From Nectonema munidae (taxonomy: Eukaryota > Nematomorpha > Nectonematoida > Nectonematidae), in NCBI GenBank assembly GCA_030549495.1, contig JAUIRK010000936.1, positions 186,001-250,000 of the forward strand: a stretch of DNA of 64,000 nucleotides, written 5' to 3'. This document shows, piece by piece, positions 12,378 to 23,919 of this stretch (positions are counted from its first letter, which is position 1; each line of letters opens with the position of its first letter). The notes beneath the pieces were generated by a model. It saw only the letters and a list, made by a program, of their open reading frames with translations, was not told the DNA's origin and did not search any database. A program made the position numbers and the translations under genes.

Positions 12378-15300
12378 GTAAATATCCTTACATTAAATCA
12401 AGATTAAATTAAATATTTTTGAGGTGTCCGCCCACAAAGTCATACATTTTATGCCGTACAGGCATCCCAAGTCTTTACGAAATAAGTCGGTCCTGACAAG
12501 ATTCGTAAAATGAGTCAAATCACGTTTTTGGAGGCGGTAAAAAAGTCTACCTCCAGCTTCAGAGCCCAGATTTTTTAATGTCCAGCTCGGACCCCTTTAA
12601 GATGAAATGTCTGCAATGAATATTGAATATGTGCATTTCAGAAATCTGCCACATACGTTTTCTCCCATATCAAAGCGAACCCGAATAAAATAACTAGTCA
12701 ACCCTAATTTTGCGGGTCTCATGTGTGTTTCTTGCTTTAACTAATTGTTTAGTTTCATACGTTGCACAAAAATGTTTTATTGTTTCACTGTTTTAGTACT
12801 TAAAATTAACATTCCAATTTTAATGTTTATGCCTCTGTGTTTTTCTCAACAAAATTCTCTGACTCCCAAACCCTTATGCAAGAGGTTTGGCTGTGTACTA
12901 ATTAGATCAATTGGTTTAACTTTCGAAATTTGAAAAATATGAATGAATAGGTAGAAAAGTGAAGTACACATTTATATTATGAATGTCAGCAAACACTGTC
13001 ACACATCAAATCAAAAAATAATTTCAGGCACTTCTCTTAGCTTGATCATGTGATAAAAAGCCGAAATGGCAATTATTTGAGAAGTTATTTGACTAAAAAC
13101 AATTCTAATGTAGTTTCAGTGGTAGTTTACAAAAATTTTGCATGTTAAGCGCTTTATTATTTGATTTTAAATAAGAATTGATGTTAGAAAAGCTTGTCAT
13201 TGTTTATTACCTTTCAATAATAAGTCATACTTATGCCAAATACCATTATCGATTTACGCACTTCGATTTTTTTCTTTTTACACTCCATATTTAGAATATA
13301 TGTGGACATATTTATTCAGATTCCATTTCTCTCATATTCGGATCTGCAAAAGACTTTCTAGTTTAATTTATTATTTTAAAAGCCTTTTTTTTAACTACGA
13401 AAGGTTTTCTTGATTCTTGAATACCAAAATCCCTAAATGAATTATACAAATTCTTGCTGATTTCAACTTGGATCATTTACCCCTGAGGAAATTACCGTCA
13501 ACATCTATGAAGCGCAATTTTTTGAAATCAATCTGCGTCTTATAATTGAGAGAATAAAATTAAAAAAAATATATTTATTGGAAAAGCTCTTTTAACTAGA
13601 TTCCTTCCCCAAATAACTTATTTTTTCAAGAATACAGAAACTTTTTTTTGTTAATTTGGTTTTTAATTTACCTTTTATGTTTCTTTTCTGTAAAAATATG
13701 AGATTAAATCAAAAAATATAAACGTAGACATTAACTTGTGACTCTTTATAGGACATTAAAAATAATTTAGGGCTCTTTTCTCCACCCATCCCCGATCTAT
13801 ACCATTCTTTTTCAATTCTATTCTGAATTTAAGTTCTTTTTTCTTGTGTTTATATTCTTTTGATATGTGTCATTTTTAGTTAACTTTTTTTTTAATTTTT
13901 TAACATTATTTTCAAATTAAATTTTCTAAATAAATAACAAAGAAATAATAAACATTTGCGATAATTGTAACGAAAAACATGAGTAAAAGTTGAAAGATTA
14001 ATATTGTTAGTATGAATAAAAGTTTTACGTTTTACATACTTCCTTATTTACATTTGTGATAATTTATTTGCTAATTCCTTGTTAAAAATTTAATCTCAAA
14101 ATATTGTTAAGACACATGCCAAAACAATGTAAACACAGCAAAATCAAAAATTTAAATTTTGATAAAATTGCGAAAAGACAAAATAAAACAAAATGGTACA
14201 TGCTTCTGTGTCGAGTGTTTTTAAAAATGGGTGTAGCCATTTTCCATGAACTTTTATTTCAAAAGACACATGTGTCATTGGTAAATCTTTCATGTTGGAA
14301 TCAGCAAGAATTCGTCAGTTCCTTTTAAATGAATTTATTTCCTCGTTTATGAGCGCTTTTTAAGTTTTACTTTTTTGAATTTTTAGCTCTGATAAAGTTG
14401 ATAAATGAATCGATGCACAAATCAGAAAATACAAAGCCAAAGCATGAGAATTCTCATGATTCGTTTTATCAAAGTCGTTCATCTTCACGGCAAAGAACGG
14501 GAAACCACGAAGACATAAATGACCGGTGCCAATTTTCTATTTCTTTAACCTTTTGTGCTCTCCCTATTTTTTAATTTTACCGCGTTTTTTCTTTTTCACA
14601 AATGAACAACGTTCTATACTTCTCATTCGATAAGTATTTGCATAAAAGTTGATGTTCTATTCGAAATTGCTTTAAACGTGATCTTAAGTTTTTTATTTTA
14701 TACTTTTCTTTTTCTCTTTGTTTTATTCCAAATTTTATTTTTTAAGTTAAAAATATACATGAACATGAGTATATATAAATGCTAAATATAGGAAAAGTGC
14801 TGAAGGGTCATGCTTGGAATAAAATAATAAATTGGAAATTATAAAGTTACAAGCAAAATGTTTATTTTAAAATGCTGATTCAATTCAGAGAACGAGCTTT
14901 TTGAAACTTTGAATTTTCGGAAAAAGGCACACTTTGTTGCTATCAAGTAAATTACGTTTATAATTGATAACACATTAATAAAGAAACTGCGCAGATACGT
15001 TGACTCGTTTCAGATTAAAATATGAATTAGGTACACACATTTATCAGAATTAGAACAAGATTTAGTTACAATTGGGAATCACTGTTTATATTTTTTTAAC
15101 ATTTCAGTAAGAAAATTTCCAATCCATTTGTTTCATCATCCCGATTTGTGCGACCATTTATTCTTGTCAACTATATATTATATTTTATATGGAAGAATTT
15201 TGTGAACTCTATATACTTTACAAGCATATTAAGTAATATATCTCTTTTGCTTTTCCGTAGGTTCAAAAGGTCCAAAGACTACTATGACATCCTTGGCGTT

Positions 15301-18300
15301 TCGAAGACAGCAACAGAGCAAGAAATAAAAAAGGCGTACAAAAAGCTTGCTCTTCAGTTTCACCCTGATAAAAACAAAAATCCCGCTTCTGTCGAAGCAT
15401 TTAAATGTAAGTGTGCCAATTCAAGAGGGTGATAAAGCCTTGCGCTCCACCAATAATTTTGAATTTATCTTTTTATATCATTAAAGACTTGTTTGGCTTG
15501 TGAGTAGACTTTCCATATTACCATATCTTTTATAGCATTTTCAAACAATTAGGCCCATGTTGCATATATTGATTCTTTCCCCTATTTTTTGTTACTTATT
15601 GTTAAGCGATAGGCAATGCCTTCTCTGTGTTAGCAGACCCCGCTAAGCGAAAGCAGTACGATCTTTATGGAACTACAGAGTTTCAAAGGATCTCTCATAG
15701 ACACACTCATGAAGATGTTTTCGAATATGATTCTACGTCCAACTTCAACGGTATTGCAAAATACCTTCTTCTTTTCAGAAAACCGCATCCTTTACTTTTA
15801 CTTTGTTTTAGGGCGCGGACTGGATCCGGAGGACATTTTCAATTTGTTCTTTTCAAATGTTCGTTTTTCGGGGAGAAGCCGAGCAACTCCTCGTTTTCGC
15901 TATTACGATAATCAAGAAGAAAATTCAAACGCTTCGATGCGACACCTCTTGATTAACTTAATTCCGTTCATTGTTCTTATTGTAATCTCCCTTGGCAGTC
16001 TCTTTCTTAATGAACCAGCCTATTCTTTTGAAAGAACGCGGTAACATGACTTCCCTATTATCATCATTTATCTACCTAAATTTATAAAAGCTATGTTTCA
16101 AGGGGGTTCCAATACTCACAGTAATCGAAATAGCGAAGCTATCTATTAAGTTGTTAACCCATTATTTACTACGGTCTTCAAATGAGGACTTTTAAAAAAA
16201 CTGTGTTTTAGAAAAATATCGACCTTTCTTTTTCCTATATTATAAATGAAAGAAAAATTAAAAAAACATTATTTTTAAAGGTTCTTAAATAAAATACTAC
16301 TAAATATTCATTTAATTGAAAAAAAAAAAAATTTACAACAAAGTGTCATAGAAAGATCTTATGAGAATATCTGATAAGATTATAACATTTTTCAAAACAT
16401 TTGAATTTCATACCCGTTCATAACAATGTTTCTTTTTGGAAAAATCAAAATTTCATTTTTATGTTTTAAGATTAGTCCTCATTTGAGGACCATAGGAACA
16501 CCTTAAAAGGTAGTATATCTTTTACTTTATAAAAATTAAAAGTATTATTTTTTAAAATTAAACAAATGATATATTTAATCAAAAAAGAACATTATCAATA
16601 ATTTTTTAGTAAATTATTTAAAAATATTAGCATATTTTTATTTTCAATTTACTTAATTTTTTTTATGATGTGCTTAAAATTTTGATTTTTCTTATATAAA
16701 ATGTATTACGTGCTGCAAAAAAAACTAAAAAAAAATAAAATATAAAAAAAAAATTTTTTTTTGCAGCACGGCTTTATTAGTAAACAATAAACGCACAATC
16801 TCGCGCAGCGAGCATTACACACACATTATTATAATGCCATGGAAGGATCTTCCTGGAATTGCGTGTTTGCTTTTGGTTTGGAAGCATCTCCCGATTGCGC
16901 GAGTTCTTGTGCTGTGCCGTTGCTGGAAGGTTTGAGACTTGACTCTGGACCTTCGTTGCCATCTTCCCGGATGGTGGATGGGTAATGAGAAGCGAAACAA
17001 GAAAATGAAGGAAGCCTGTGCGCGGCTGCCCTTAAGTACTTGCTGATCCAACGGAAGTTGCAGCCGTCCTCAAAAAAGGGCCAAAATTTTATGTGTTTCA
17101 AACATGAAAATGTAAAAAACAAGTTTAATTAAATTAAAATCAACATAGGAAAACATGAAAAATGTAAAAATAATGTTTTAAAAAATTTGGTAAACAATAA
17201 TGGGTATTGGTTTATGTAAGCGTATTTTAAATACACGTTCACAAACTGTTTATTAAAATTTACCAATATTGGATCTTCGTGATATTGATTTTTTGCTATA
17301 TTATGCCCTAAATCGTTTTATTAGTGTTATAACTGCATCATCGACGAGCTTTTTATTTGAATAAAATTTTTAAAAGATTAACCCAAACCGAAATTTTCAT
17401 TTTACCATATATTCTACTACTCAGTATTATGAGGCAAAAGTCAAAAATTTCAGAAGCCTTTTTTCAATTCTAGATTGGATAGCTGTAATTCAGGAAATTA
17501 CAAATAAAATGTTCTTCCAATAAATATAACTGTTTGTAATTATGCTTACACAGTTAAATTTAGGCCTAACCTATGCAGAAATTTTTAATGGCTCTTACCC
17601 AAACCTCAAATATTTTTATGGACATAATGTATCGATCGCTGTGCAGGGGAGAAATGTCACAAATCAAAGGATTAAGCTTTATTTTTTAATTTCTTCAACT
17701 ACACACTCTGTAGTTGTGATGTAAAATTTAGCGTTCATGTGATGTTTTTTGAGAAGGACGCACAAAGCCACACCTTTTGTATTACTGCAACGCCAGAGGC
17801 CCTGTTCTTCATAGAAAAATAGCTAAATACTTTGAAGGATTAAATTCACTGATAGCATAAAAAAATTTGCATGAATCTAATCATATGCAAATCTAAATCA
17901 TCAATACGAGGATTGGCAAAAAAATATTTCTTATGATATTTCTGTGTGTATCATTCATTGTTATAAGCAGCTTAAGATTATCTTGTATTTTATCTTATGG
18001 CTTCTAATCTCGCAAAGTATTACTTATTTTATCATAATCAGAAATCAGATATTCTCAGATTCAATAGGGGAAATAAAATTATATGGAATCACGAAACTTG
18101 ATACTAGGGTTACGAAATCAGGCGTCGGATATTTTAAATGAATATGATTCTGAGTTTTAGTCAAGTCGGAAGAGAAGATTATGCGTTGAATTTCGTGAAT
18201 TCCCCTCCCCCCGCCCTCCGCTTAGGTCTACCCAGCCCTGGTTATGATAGAGGTGTTTACAAATGCCAGTTTTTAAATTTATTTTCATTTTCAAAATTTT

Positions 18301-18666
18301 TTGGCTTATTTTCATTTAGTTTTACGTTTTTCATAGAACTTACAACATTGGACGCAAAACTCCAAACTTTGGAATAAAATATTATGTGAAGGAAAACTTT
18401 GACCGAGTCTATGAAAACATGGTATTCAAGATTGAGAGGCAAATCGAGGAGGGACATCTGATTCATCTCCAGCAAAAGTGTTTCAACGAAAAGCTGAGGA
18501 GTAAGAGGCCCCCTTTTATTGTCTATCTCTCTTTAATGCAATCTTTCTTTGCTTAGAAGAAGCTCTCGTTATTGACGCCAGAAGACGTGGAGATAGTGGG
18601 GCTTATGTCAAGGCTCAGGCGACACCGACCCCCACTTGTGAATTCTTGTCATCTCTTGCAACATAA
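12245..18666 (+). CDS. DNAJB12/DNAJB14: DNAJB12/DNAJB14-type ER-membrane J-protein (7 exons, 352 aa)
   Basis: Spliced model: 12245-12377, 14387-14525, 15261-15406, 15613-15750, 15812-16040, 18337-18500, 18557-18666; all junctions are GT-AG and keep frame (1059 nt). Seen: N-terminus [16 protein letters not shown], like vertebrate DNAJB12/14; J domain about residues 96-165 with HPD at 125-127 and [20 protein letters not shown] after it; one hydrophobic segment about 231-251; then a tail of the DUF1977 type. Family knowledge: these Hsp40s sit in the ER membrane with the J domain in the cytosol, stimulate Hsc70 and assist ER-associated degradation and membrane-protein folding. Length is close to vertebrate DNAJB14 (379 aa). 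The YT-x-x-Q linker usually found just before the J domain is not visible, so a small exon in intron 2 may be missed. Intron 5 (16041-18336) holds a MITE and a possible retrocopy. The stop is followed within 10 bases by AATAAA. Confidence 0.93.
12378..14386 (+). other. J-protein intron 1
   Basis: No exon or element identified. A less AT-rich patch at 12425-12660 may be an old repeat; it shows no open coding frame. Confidence 0.5.
14387..14525 (+). CDS. DNAJB12/DNAJB14: J-protein exon 2
   Basis: Acceptor TTTTTAG, donor GTGCCA in phase 2. It encodes a hydrophilic linker beginning [14 protein letters not shown] and ending HEDINDR, rich in Ser, Arg and His. The linker is poorly conserved in the family, so this exon rests mainly on phase agreement and the join to exon 1. 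Confidence 0.8.
15261..15406 (+). CDS. DNAJB12/DNAJB14: J-protein exon 3 (J domain, HPD)
   Basis: Acceptor CCGTAG, donor GTAAGT in phase 1. It encodes [11 protein letters not shown] and [11 protein letters not shown], the helix II-HPD part of the J domain. Confidence 0.96.
15613..15750 (+). CDS. DNAJB12/DNAJB14: J-protein exon 4
   Basis: Acceptor GATAG, donor GTATTG in phase 1. It encodes the end of the J domain ([17 protein letters not shown]) and a His-containing linker. The following intron is only 61 bp. Confidence 0.93.
15812..16040 (+). CDS. DNAJB12/DNAJB14: J-protein exon 5 (membrane segment)
   Basis: Acceptor TTTTAG, donor GTAACA in phase 2. It encodes [14 protein letters not shown], a basic loop, the hydrophobic segment [16 protein letters not shown] and the PAYSFERT motif that matches the PPYSLYP region of DNAJB12/14. 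Confidence 0.94.
16154..16506. mobile_element. piggyBac-type MITE in J-protein intron 5
   Basis: 353 bp bounded by TTAA on both sides. The left end reads ccc...tacggtcttcaaatgagg, the reversed right end tatggtcctcaaatgagg, so about 20 bases of terminal inverted repeat are visible. TTAA duplications are the signature of piggyBac transposition. No coding sequence. A fragment with a similar start lies near 24950. Confidence 0.7.
16711..16770. repeat. Perfect fold-back around A/T tracts
   Basis: The 16-base arms cgtgctgcaaaaaaaa and ttttttttgcagcacg are exactly complementary around an A/T-only loop. The right arm is the 3' end of the polyadenylated copy at 16764-17064. Confidence 0.8.
16764..17064 (-). 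pseudogene. Candidate retrocopy of an unidentified mRNA 3' part
   Basis: A GC-balanced island in AT-rich intron 5, opposite to the host gene. On the minus strand an open frame ends [29 protein letters not shown] and stop, followed by AATAAA (16778-16773), ten bases and then an A tract. Signal plus adjacent A-run is what a retrotransposed mRNA leaves. Two other frames are also open for 60-78 codons, so the true frame is uncertain. The product is not recognised; it could also be the last exon of a nested gene. Confidence 0.4.
18337..18500 (+). CDS. DNAJB12/DNAJB14: J-protein exon 6 (DUF1977-like)
   Basis: Acceptor TTCATAG, donor GTAAGA. It encodes [17 protein letters not shown] and an amphipathic helix, matching the VVYYVNKDF region of vertebrate homologues. 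Confidence 0.92.
18557..18666 (+). CDS. DNAJB12/DNAJB14: J-protein exon 7 (stop codon)
   Basis: Acceptor TTGCTTAG; ends at TAA 18664-18666. The tail ([14 protein letters not shown]...) corresponds to the short C-terminus after DUF1977. Confidence 0.88.
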
Positions 18667-18672
18667 GTGTTT

Positions 18673-18678
18673 AATAAA
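18673..18678 (+). promoter_or_regulatory. Polyadenylation signal of the J-protein gene
   Basis: AATAAA six bases after the stop codon, implying an extremely short 3' untranslated region. Confidence 0.7.
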
Positions 18679-18957
18679 GTTTTTATCGTATACTTTTGAT
18701 TATATATACAGTATACACCACCAGGTGTACTAAATTTGATATAATAAACCTTCGGATAATTGACTTGCCATCAATTTCCGTTAAAAATTTGATGCTTATA
18801 AGAAACCATAATTCAGTTACATTAAATCATTTTTTTACTATTAAATTACATTATACTATCATTTAATTTAACATTATTTATTTTAATTTTGTTATCCAAC
18901 ATACTTGATTTTAAAACGACTCCAATTTACAAAAGTGCATTAGGGTTGATTATGTGG

Positions 18958-19087
18958 ATATCAAAACACTTCAAGCCCCGTTAAGCCATATGCTACATTA
19001 TGGTCAACCATAGTTTTAGTTTTCAAGAATTTTTAAGCGTTGGAAGCCTTGGAAATCGATTCTTTGATCTTGAATCGTTAGACCTAA
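18958..19087 (-). mobile_element. Old SINE copy
   Basis: Aligns by eye with the young SINE at 58354-58538 in the same orientation: gatatcaaa.cactt, agcc..atatgct, attatgg, agttttta, ggaagccttggaaatcga. Eroded, without a clear tail or target duplication. Confidence 0.65.
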
Positions 19088-19687
19088 GTTTCTGAATATT
19101 TTATAACGAAAGCAGTGTTAATGAATGCTTATTTAAAGCAGGATTCACCAAAACTTAATTGTTTATATGCGCTTTTTAATTAATCAAACGTTATAATTTT
19201 TTGAGTAAATTTACCTTCGAATTTTGCTTGTTGTTTAAGTAATCCGTGAATGAACTGTTCGCATCATGACTTTGAAAGTTTTTTTACTCTTATTACACAA
19301 GCAATATCAATCATATCATCTTAATCAGTCGTTATCAACCTTTTCTTTTTTTAACAAAGGGCCTACTTAAGAAATACCATTGCGCCAAAAATAATCAAAT
19401 CGTGCTACTTTAATGACATCTAAATTTCTTTGGAAAATTTTTAAGTGTTTTTAATAAATTCCTTCAGTAAAAGATTCTGCATGAAAATATTGTTACAATT
19501 ACTGAATCCATGATACTGCATTAAAATCTCGCATATGTAGGAACCGCTTTGTGTATAACCTTATTCAAAAATGTTAAAAGGTGTATGCAGCTCATATAAA
19601 TAAAACAGAATGTACGACATACGTATTAATTTTTATCTTTAGTCTATATAACAGGAATACAAACTCATATCACCCTTCATTTATGAA

Positions 19688-19730
19688 AGTGGTTCCCATC
19701 CAGAGGTCCATGGACCCCAAGGGGTCCATA
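19688..19730. repeat. hAT-type terminal sequence with palindrome
   Basis: gtggttcccatccagaggtc followed by the palindrome tggaccccaaggggtcca. It resembles the CAGTGGTTC ends of hAT elements; no partner end was identified. Confidence 0.35.
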
Positions 19731-19821
19731 GAGATTTTACTTATTTTTAAATTTATTATACTGGAATTAGGAGACATGCGGCTAGAAATTCTAATTGCTA
19801 GAATTGCTCTACATTAGCTAA

Positions 19822-22197
19822 CGGGAGGGTTGTGAAACTCACAGCCCACGTCACAAATTTGGCCCTTAGGGTGGTCATGAGTGGCCCGCGAGATGACAGG
19901 AAGATTTATTATATGATTTTTTGGTTTTTTTGCTAATTTTATTTTGAAAATTTTTTCAATTTGTTTTTTATTTTTACTTCATTCTCATTTTTAAATATAT
20001 TATTTTTTTTCCGAGTAAACTTTTATATTAAAGTTTTTATAAAAAATTTTAGTTGTAAACATGAACAAATTTAAAAAGAGAAAAGTTTCTGAAGAAAATA
20101 GAGAGTTTAATACAGCTTGGACAAATTTTTTGGCTTTTGTTCCTAATGATAGCGGTTTACCTGTATGCTTAATATGTAATGAAAACATCAAATAACAAAA
20201 AATCTAATGCTGAAAGACATTTTCAAAACAAGCACACTGAATTTGCTAAAAAAATATGTTTCACAGGAAGAAAGAAAAAAAGCAATTACACAACTCAAAA
20301 ACAAAGTTAAAGTATCCAAAACCTTTCTTAATGATTGGATCAATACTCCGAATTCTACAACAACATCAAGTTTTGTAGCAGCTCAAGAAATTATTAAAAA
20401 AAGTAAGCCATTTACAGAGGGTGGGTTTTTGAAAGAATCTTTTATCAAAATATCTCATCACCTTTTTTCTGATTTTAAAAACAAAGAAGAAATTATAAAA
20501 AGAATAAAAGAAATGCCAATATCCGCAAAGACTCTCAAAGATACAACTATTAAAATGGCAGAAAACATTACTTGTAAGCAAATTAATGCAAATTTATCTT
20601 ATGGATTTTCAATTGCTTGTGACGGATCGACAGATTTAAAAGATATTGAGCAAATCGTTTTGTTGTGTAGATATGTAAACTCTGAAGGCACCAAGAACTT
20701 ATTGAGCTTTTGCAGTTAAAATCTCAAACACGAGGTCAAGATATATGCGAAAATGTTTTAAACTGTTTAGAAGCAAAAGGAATAAAGACCACACATTTGG
20801 TGTCAGTTTCAATTTATAGCGCGCCAAACATAAGAGGAGTCCAAAATGGTTTTGTTCATTTGCTTCAAAAATCTCTCGATCGGAAATTTTTGACGTTTCA
20901 CTGCATTGTTCATCAAGAAGCTTTATGCGCTCAAACATTTCCTTTTGAATGTATTGAAGTGAATAATGTGATTCAGATAGTTAACAAAATAGTCAATGGA
21001 TTACGCCACAGACAGTTTTGTTCATATTGGAAGAGTTTGATTGGCTAGAAAAGTTATATTTTATGGTTGATATGACAAACCATTTAAATCAGTTGAATAA
21101 AAAATACAAGGAAAGGGAGGTACGGCAATGCACTTGCTTGAAGAAGTTTTGTCATTTGAAAAAAATGACGTTTTTTGCTAAAGACATTAAAAATGATCAG
21201 TTGTTCCAATTTCCTTTCTTGAAAGAATGTAAAGAAAAAAAATAAAATTAAAAATAATTATTATTTTTAGGATGCTATAACAAAAATGCAAAGCGCTTTC
21301 AAAAAAAGATTTGTTGATTTTATAAAAGAAAAAACTATTTTTTCTTTTATTATACACCTCTAAAAATTGACCTGTCTGAGTTAAATGCAAGCCAGATCTT
21401 GAAATTGAGTTTGAAGACATTGTAAATAAAAGTTTATGGGTCAAAAAGTTTGAAACTTTAATATCAAGTCTTGAAGAACTCGAAAGACAAAAAGCTATTC
21501 TCATTGAAGAGCACAAATGGAGTGAGTATGATAAACTTCCAAAAGAGGAAAAACTTATTTTTGAAGCTTGGAATTCTCTTCCTGAAGCATACATCAACAT
21601 GAAAAAATTGGCATTTTGCATATTATCTATTTTTGGCTCAACATATTTATACAAGCAAGTTTTTTCAATTATGAACATTATAAAATGCAACTATCGCTCT
21701 CGGCTCACAGATGAAAATTTGCAGGCTTGTGTTGAAATGAAGATTACACCAGACATTGAAAAAATTGTAATCGAATACAAAAACAAAAATCTCATTGGTT
21801 TTATATGTATACTATCAAACTTAAAAAAAAAAAATTTTAACAAAAGTAACTTGTTTTTTAACCTTTTTTTTTATTTAAGATTTTGTGATGCATTTACGAC
21901 AAGCTAGCAGAGGGCAAAGGGGTAGAACTCTTCTAACAATCTTTTAATGGTCGTTTACAATTGATGTCAACAAAAAAGGGGGAGAAGATTGATAAAAGTT
22001 CAATGCTAAACTTAATTGTAAACAAGCCCGCTTTATTTGAAAATACTTTATAAACCACATCTTTAAATTTTTCCCTTTTCTTCCCAATTTTTTTTCCTGG
22101 CTACGCTGTTGGTTTAGACTTTAGAATATATTGTAGTTTTTGTGGCTGACTTGTTTTTTTTAATGCCTCTTTAATGTAGAAAGGTTGCCGACCCCTG
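19822..22197 (+). mobile_element. hAT element carrying the transposase relic
   Basis: The right end reads ggttgccgacccctg, the reverse of the classic hAT terminus CAGGGGTCGGCAACC. The left end is less sure: cgggagggttgtgaaactc, then ggcccttag and gtggcccgcgaga, text common at hAT ends. An 8-base target duplication could not be matched, so the left border is tentative. Confidence 0.55.
20061..21865 (+). pseudogene. hAT transposase relic (GTF2IRD2/FAM200/ZBED5-like)
   Basis: Pieces in order: start MNKFKKRKVSEENREFNTAW and BED-type finger (PVCLICNE, then AERHFQNKH after a stop); PISAKTLKDTTIKMAENIT; FSIACDGSTDLKDIEQIVLL with the first acidic residues; TRGQDICENVLNCLEAKGI; LLQKSLDRKFLTFHCIVHQE; then a jump to WLEKLYFMVDMTNHLNQLN; and the C-terminal dimerisation part WVKKFETLISSLEEL to STYLYKQVFSIMNIIKCNY. 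Between HRQF and WLEKL roughly 90 residues found in relatives are absent, and at least three frame changes occur. Non-functional. Confidence 0.88.
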
Positions 22198-22538
22198 ACT
22201 TAGAGCGATCAATGATATCCGCTTTATCAATATTTTGATAAAATATGCGTACATCTTGAATTACTTATTGCTATATGTGCGATTATATAAAACGTTTCAT
22301 TACTAATATTATTTATCTTTCATGATATAGAAATACACTTGGAATGTATTGTTATTTTATCCATTTTACTTTTCAAAAAAATATTATTTACAATTTTATT
22401 TCTATCACTAGTATAACTTTTCATCAGTTTTATTGTTGATTTGACCAGTCGTTATTATTTTTGATTCTTGTTTTTGCGTTTCCACTTTTTGCCTCCATTA
22501 TTCGTTTTTATTTGCGCTCCCATTATTCCGTTTTAAAA

Positions 22539-23905
22539 AATGAGTGAAGTTGTTTCTTTTGAAAAAGCAAAATAGTTATTGGAGAAAGACTTTGATGATG
22601 AAGAACTGTGGTCTAATGAGACTTTAAGAGATTTTTGCGGTAAATTCGAAGTTGAGTGCAAAGATTTAGCCAAATCCACAAAAAAAATAAAAATCGTTTG
22701 TTCGATGAAAAAAAATAACTTGAACCTGGCAGGCTCATCTGAAGAATACTTTCCTGAGCCTTTAGAATCCTCGCATAACAAACTTCAGTCTCTGTCTTCT
22801 TTTAAAATTTTTACAATGTTTTTGATGAGGATTTTTTTGAAAATGTCGTTAGAATCACGAATAAGTATGCGCAAGAAATCACTTTTTTTTGGCATTTTGT
22901 TTTTGCCTGGCTACAACAAGAGAGAAAATGTTCACGTCAAAGTCTCCAGATGTGCATTGTCCTTTAGTAGCTGGTGCCATGAATAGAAACAGGTTTCAAT
23001 AAGTAAAATCTTATTCATTTTTGTGATAATAAGAATCTAGATATACTTTTCAAAGCGAAATTTCTTATAGAATATTTCAATAAAAAAGCATCACTATTGG
23101 GTTTTTTTAGTCAGCACTTATCCATTGATGAAAGAATGATTGAATACGATGGTAGAAACTCCATGAAGATGTTTATGAAGGGTAAACCTATAAGGTACGG
23201 CTATAAGGCCTGGGTTTGTCTTCAAAGAAAGGCTTTACTCTTCCGGTATGATATTTATAGAGGAAAGTTAGGTGATAGAGCTAGAGATCTGGGTTTAGGT
23301 GGCTCTGTTATTTTGGAATTTTTAAAAGATGTACCTTCACCGAAAGAACACAGTTTGTTTTGACAACTTTTTTACATCGTATTATCTACTCAAGGAGTTA
23401 AAAACAAAAGGATTTAGAGCTCTAAGAACACTGAGACAAAATAAAATTTAGAAAAAATGTTAAAAAAATGGAGAAAAAAACTAGGTCATATGACTTTGCT
23501 TCCGATGGAGTTATTTTTTTGAGGTGGTCGGATACTAAGTGTGTGAGTATTGGTAGTAATTTTTCTGGGGTTTTACCAATGAAGTCTGTTCAAAGATGGT
23601 CGAAACATGAAAAGGAAAAAATAAGTATTACTTAGCCATTTTTATTTTATTTTTATAATAAAACAATGGGAGGTATAGATTTGGCTTTCCTGAAAAAACA
23701 AAAATGTTTTCTCGATACATGGTCCTACAAAAAGATTGTTCCAAGAAGTCATGCGCGATGAGTATGGTCATTATATTTGTACTAAACAAAAGCAAAGATG
23801 TTTTTTGCAAGAAAAACACGACAAAAGCCTGTTCAAAGTTCCTTTACATGACAAATGTTTTATTTCTTTTCATGAAAAACCAACTTTTTGATGAAATTTT
23901 TTGTC
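22539..23905 (+). pseudogene. piggyBac-type transposase relic (second family)
   Basis: Start MSEVVSFEKAK then a stop; acidic N-terminus; after frame changes LSIDERMIEYDGRNSMKMFM, KGKPIRYGYKAW, FFDNFFTSYYLLKELKTKG, KTRSYDFASDG, GVLPMKSVQRWSKHEKE and YNKTMGGIDLAF. The three catalytic acidic blocks (DERM, FDNFF, MGGID) are all visible, each in a different frame from its neighbour. No cysteine-rich tail like the 10 kb relic was seen. TTAA ends were not located. Confidence 0.88.
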
Positions 23906-23919
23906 AGTAAATTTTTCCT

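Noticed and set aside
15033..15080. [12 protein letters not shown] as a possible J-protein micro-exon
   Set aside because: No donor/acceptor combination keeps the phase needed between exons 2 and 3.
17542..17724. 60-codon plus-strand frame in J-protein intron 5
   Set aside because: No splice logic and no similarity; the exons on either side join in phase without it.
23628..23819. Minus-strand frame over the piggyBac relic
   Set aside because: Shadow of the plus-strand transposase; the MGGID block is on the plus strand.
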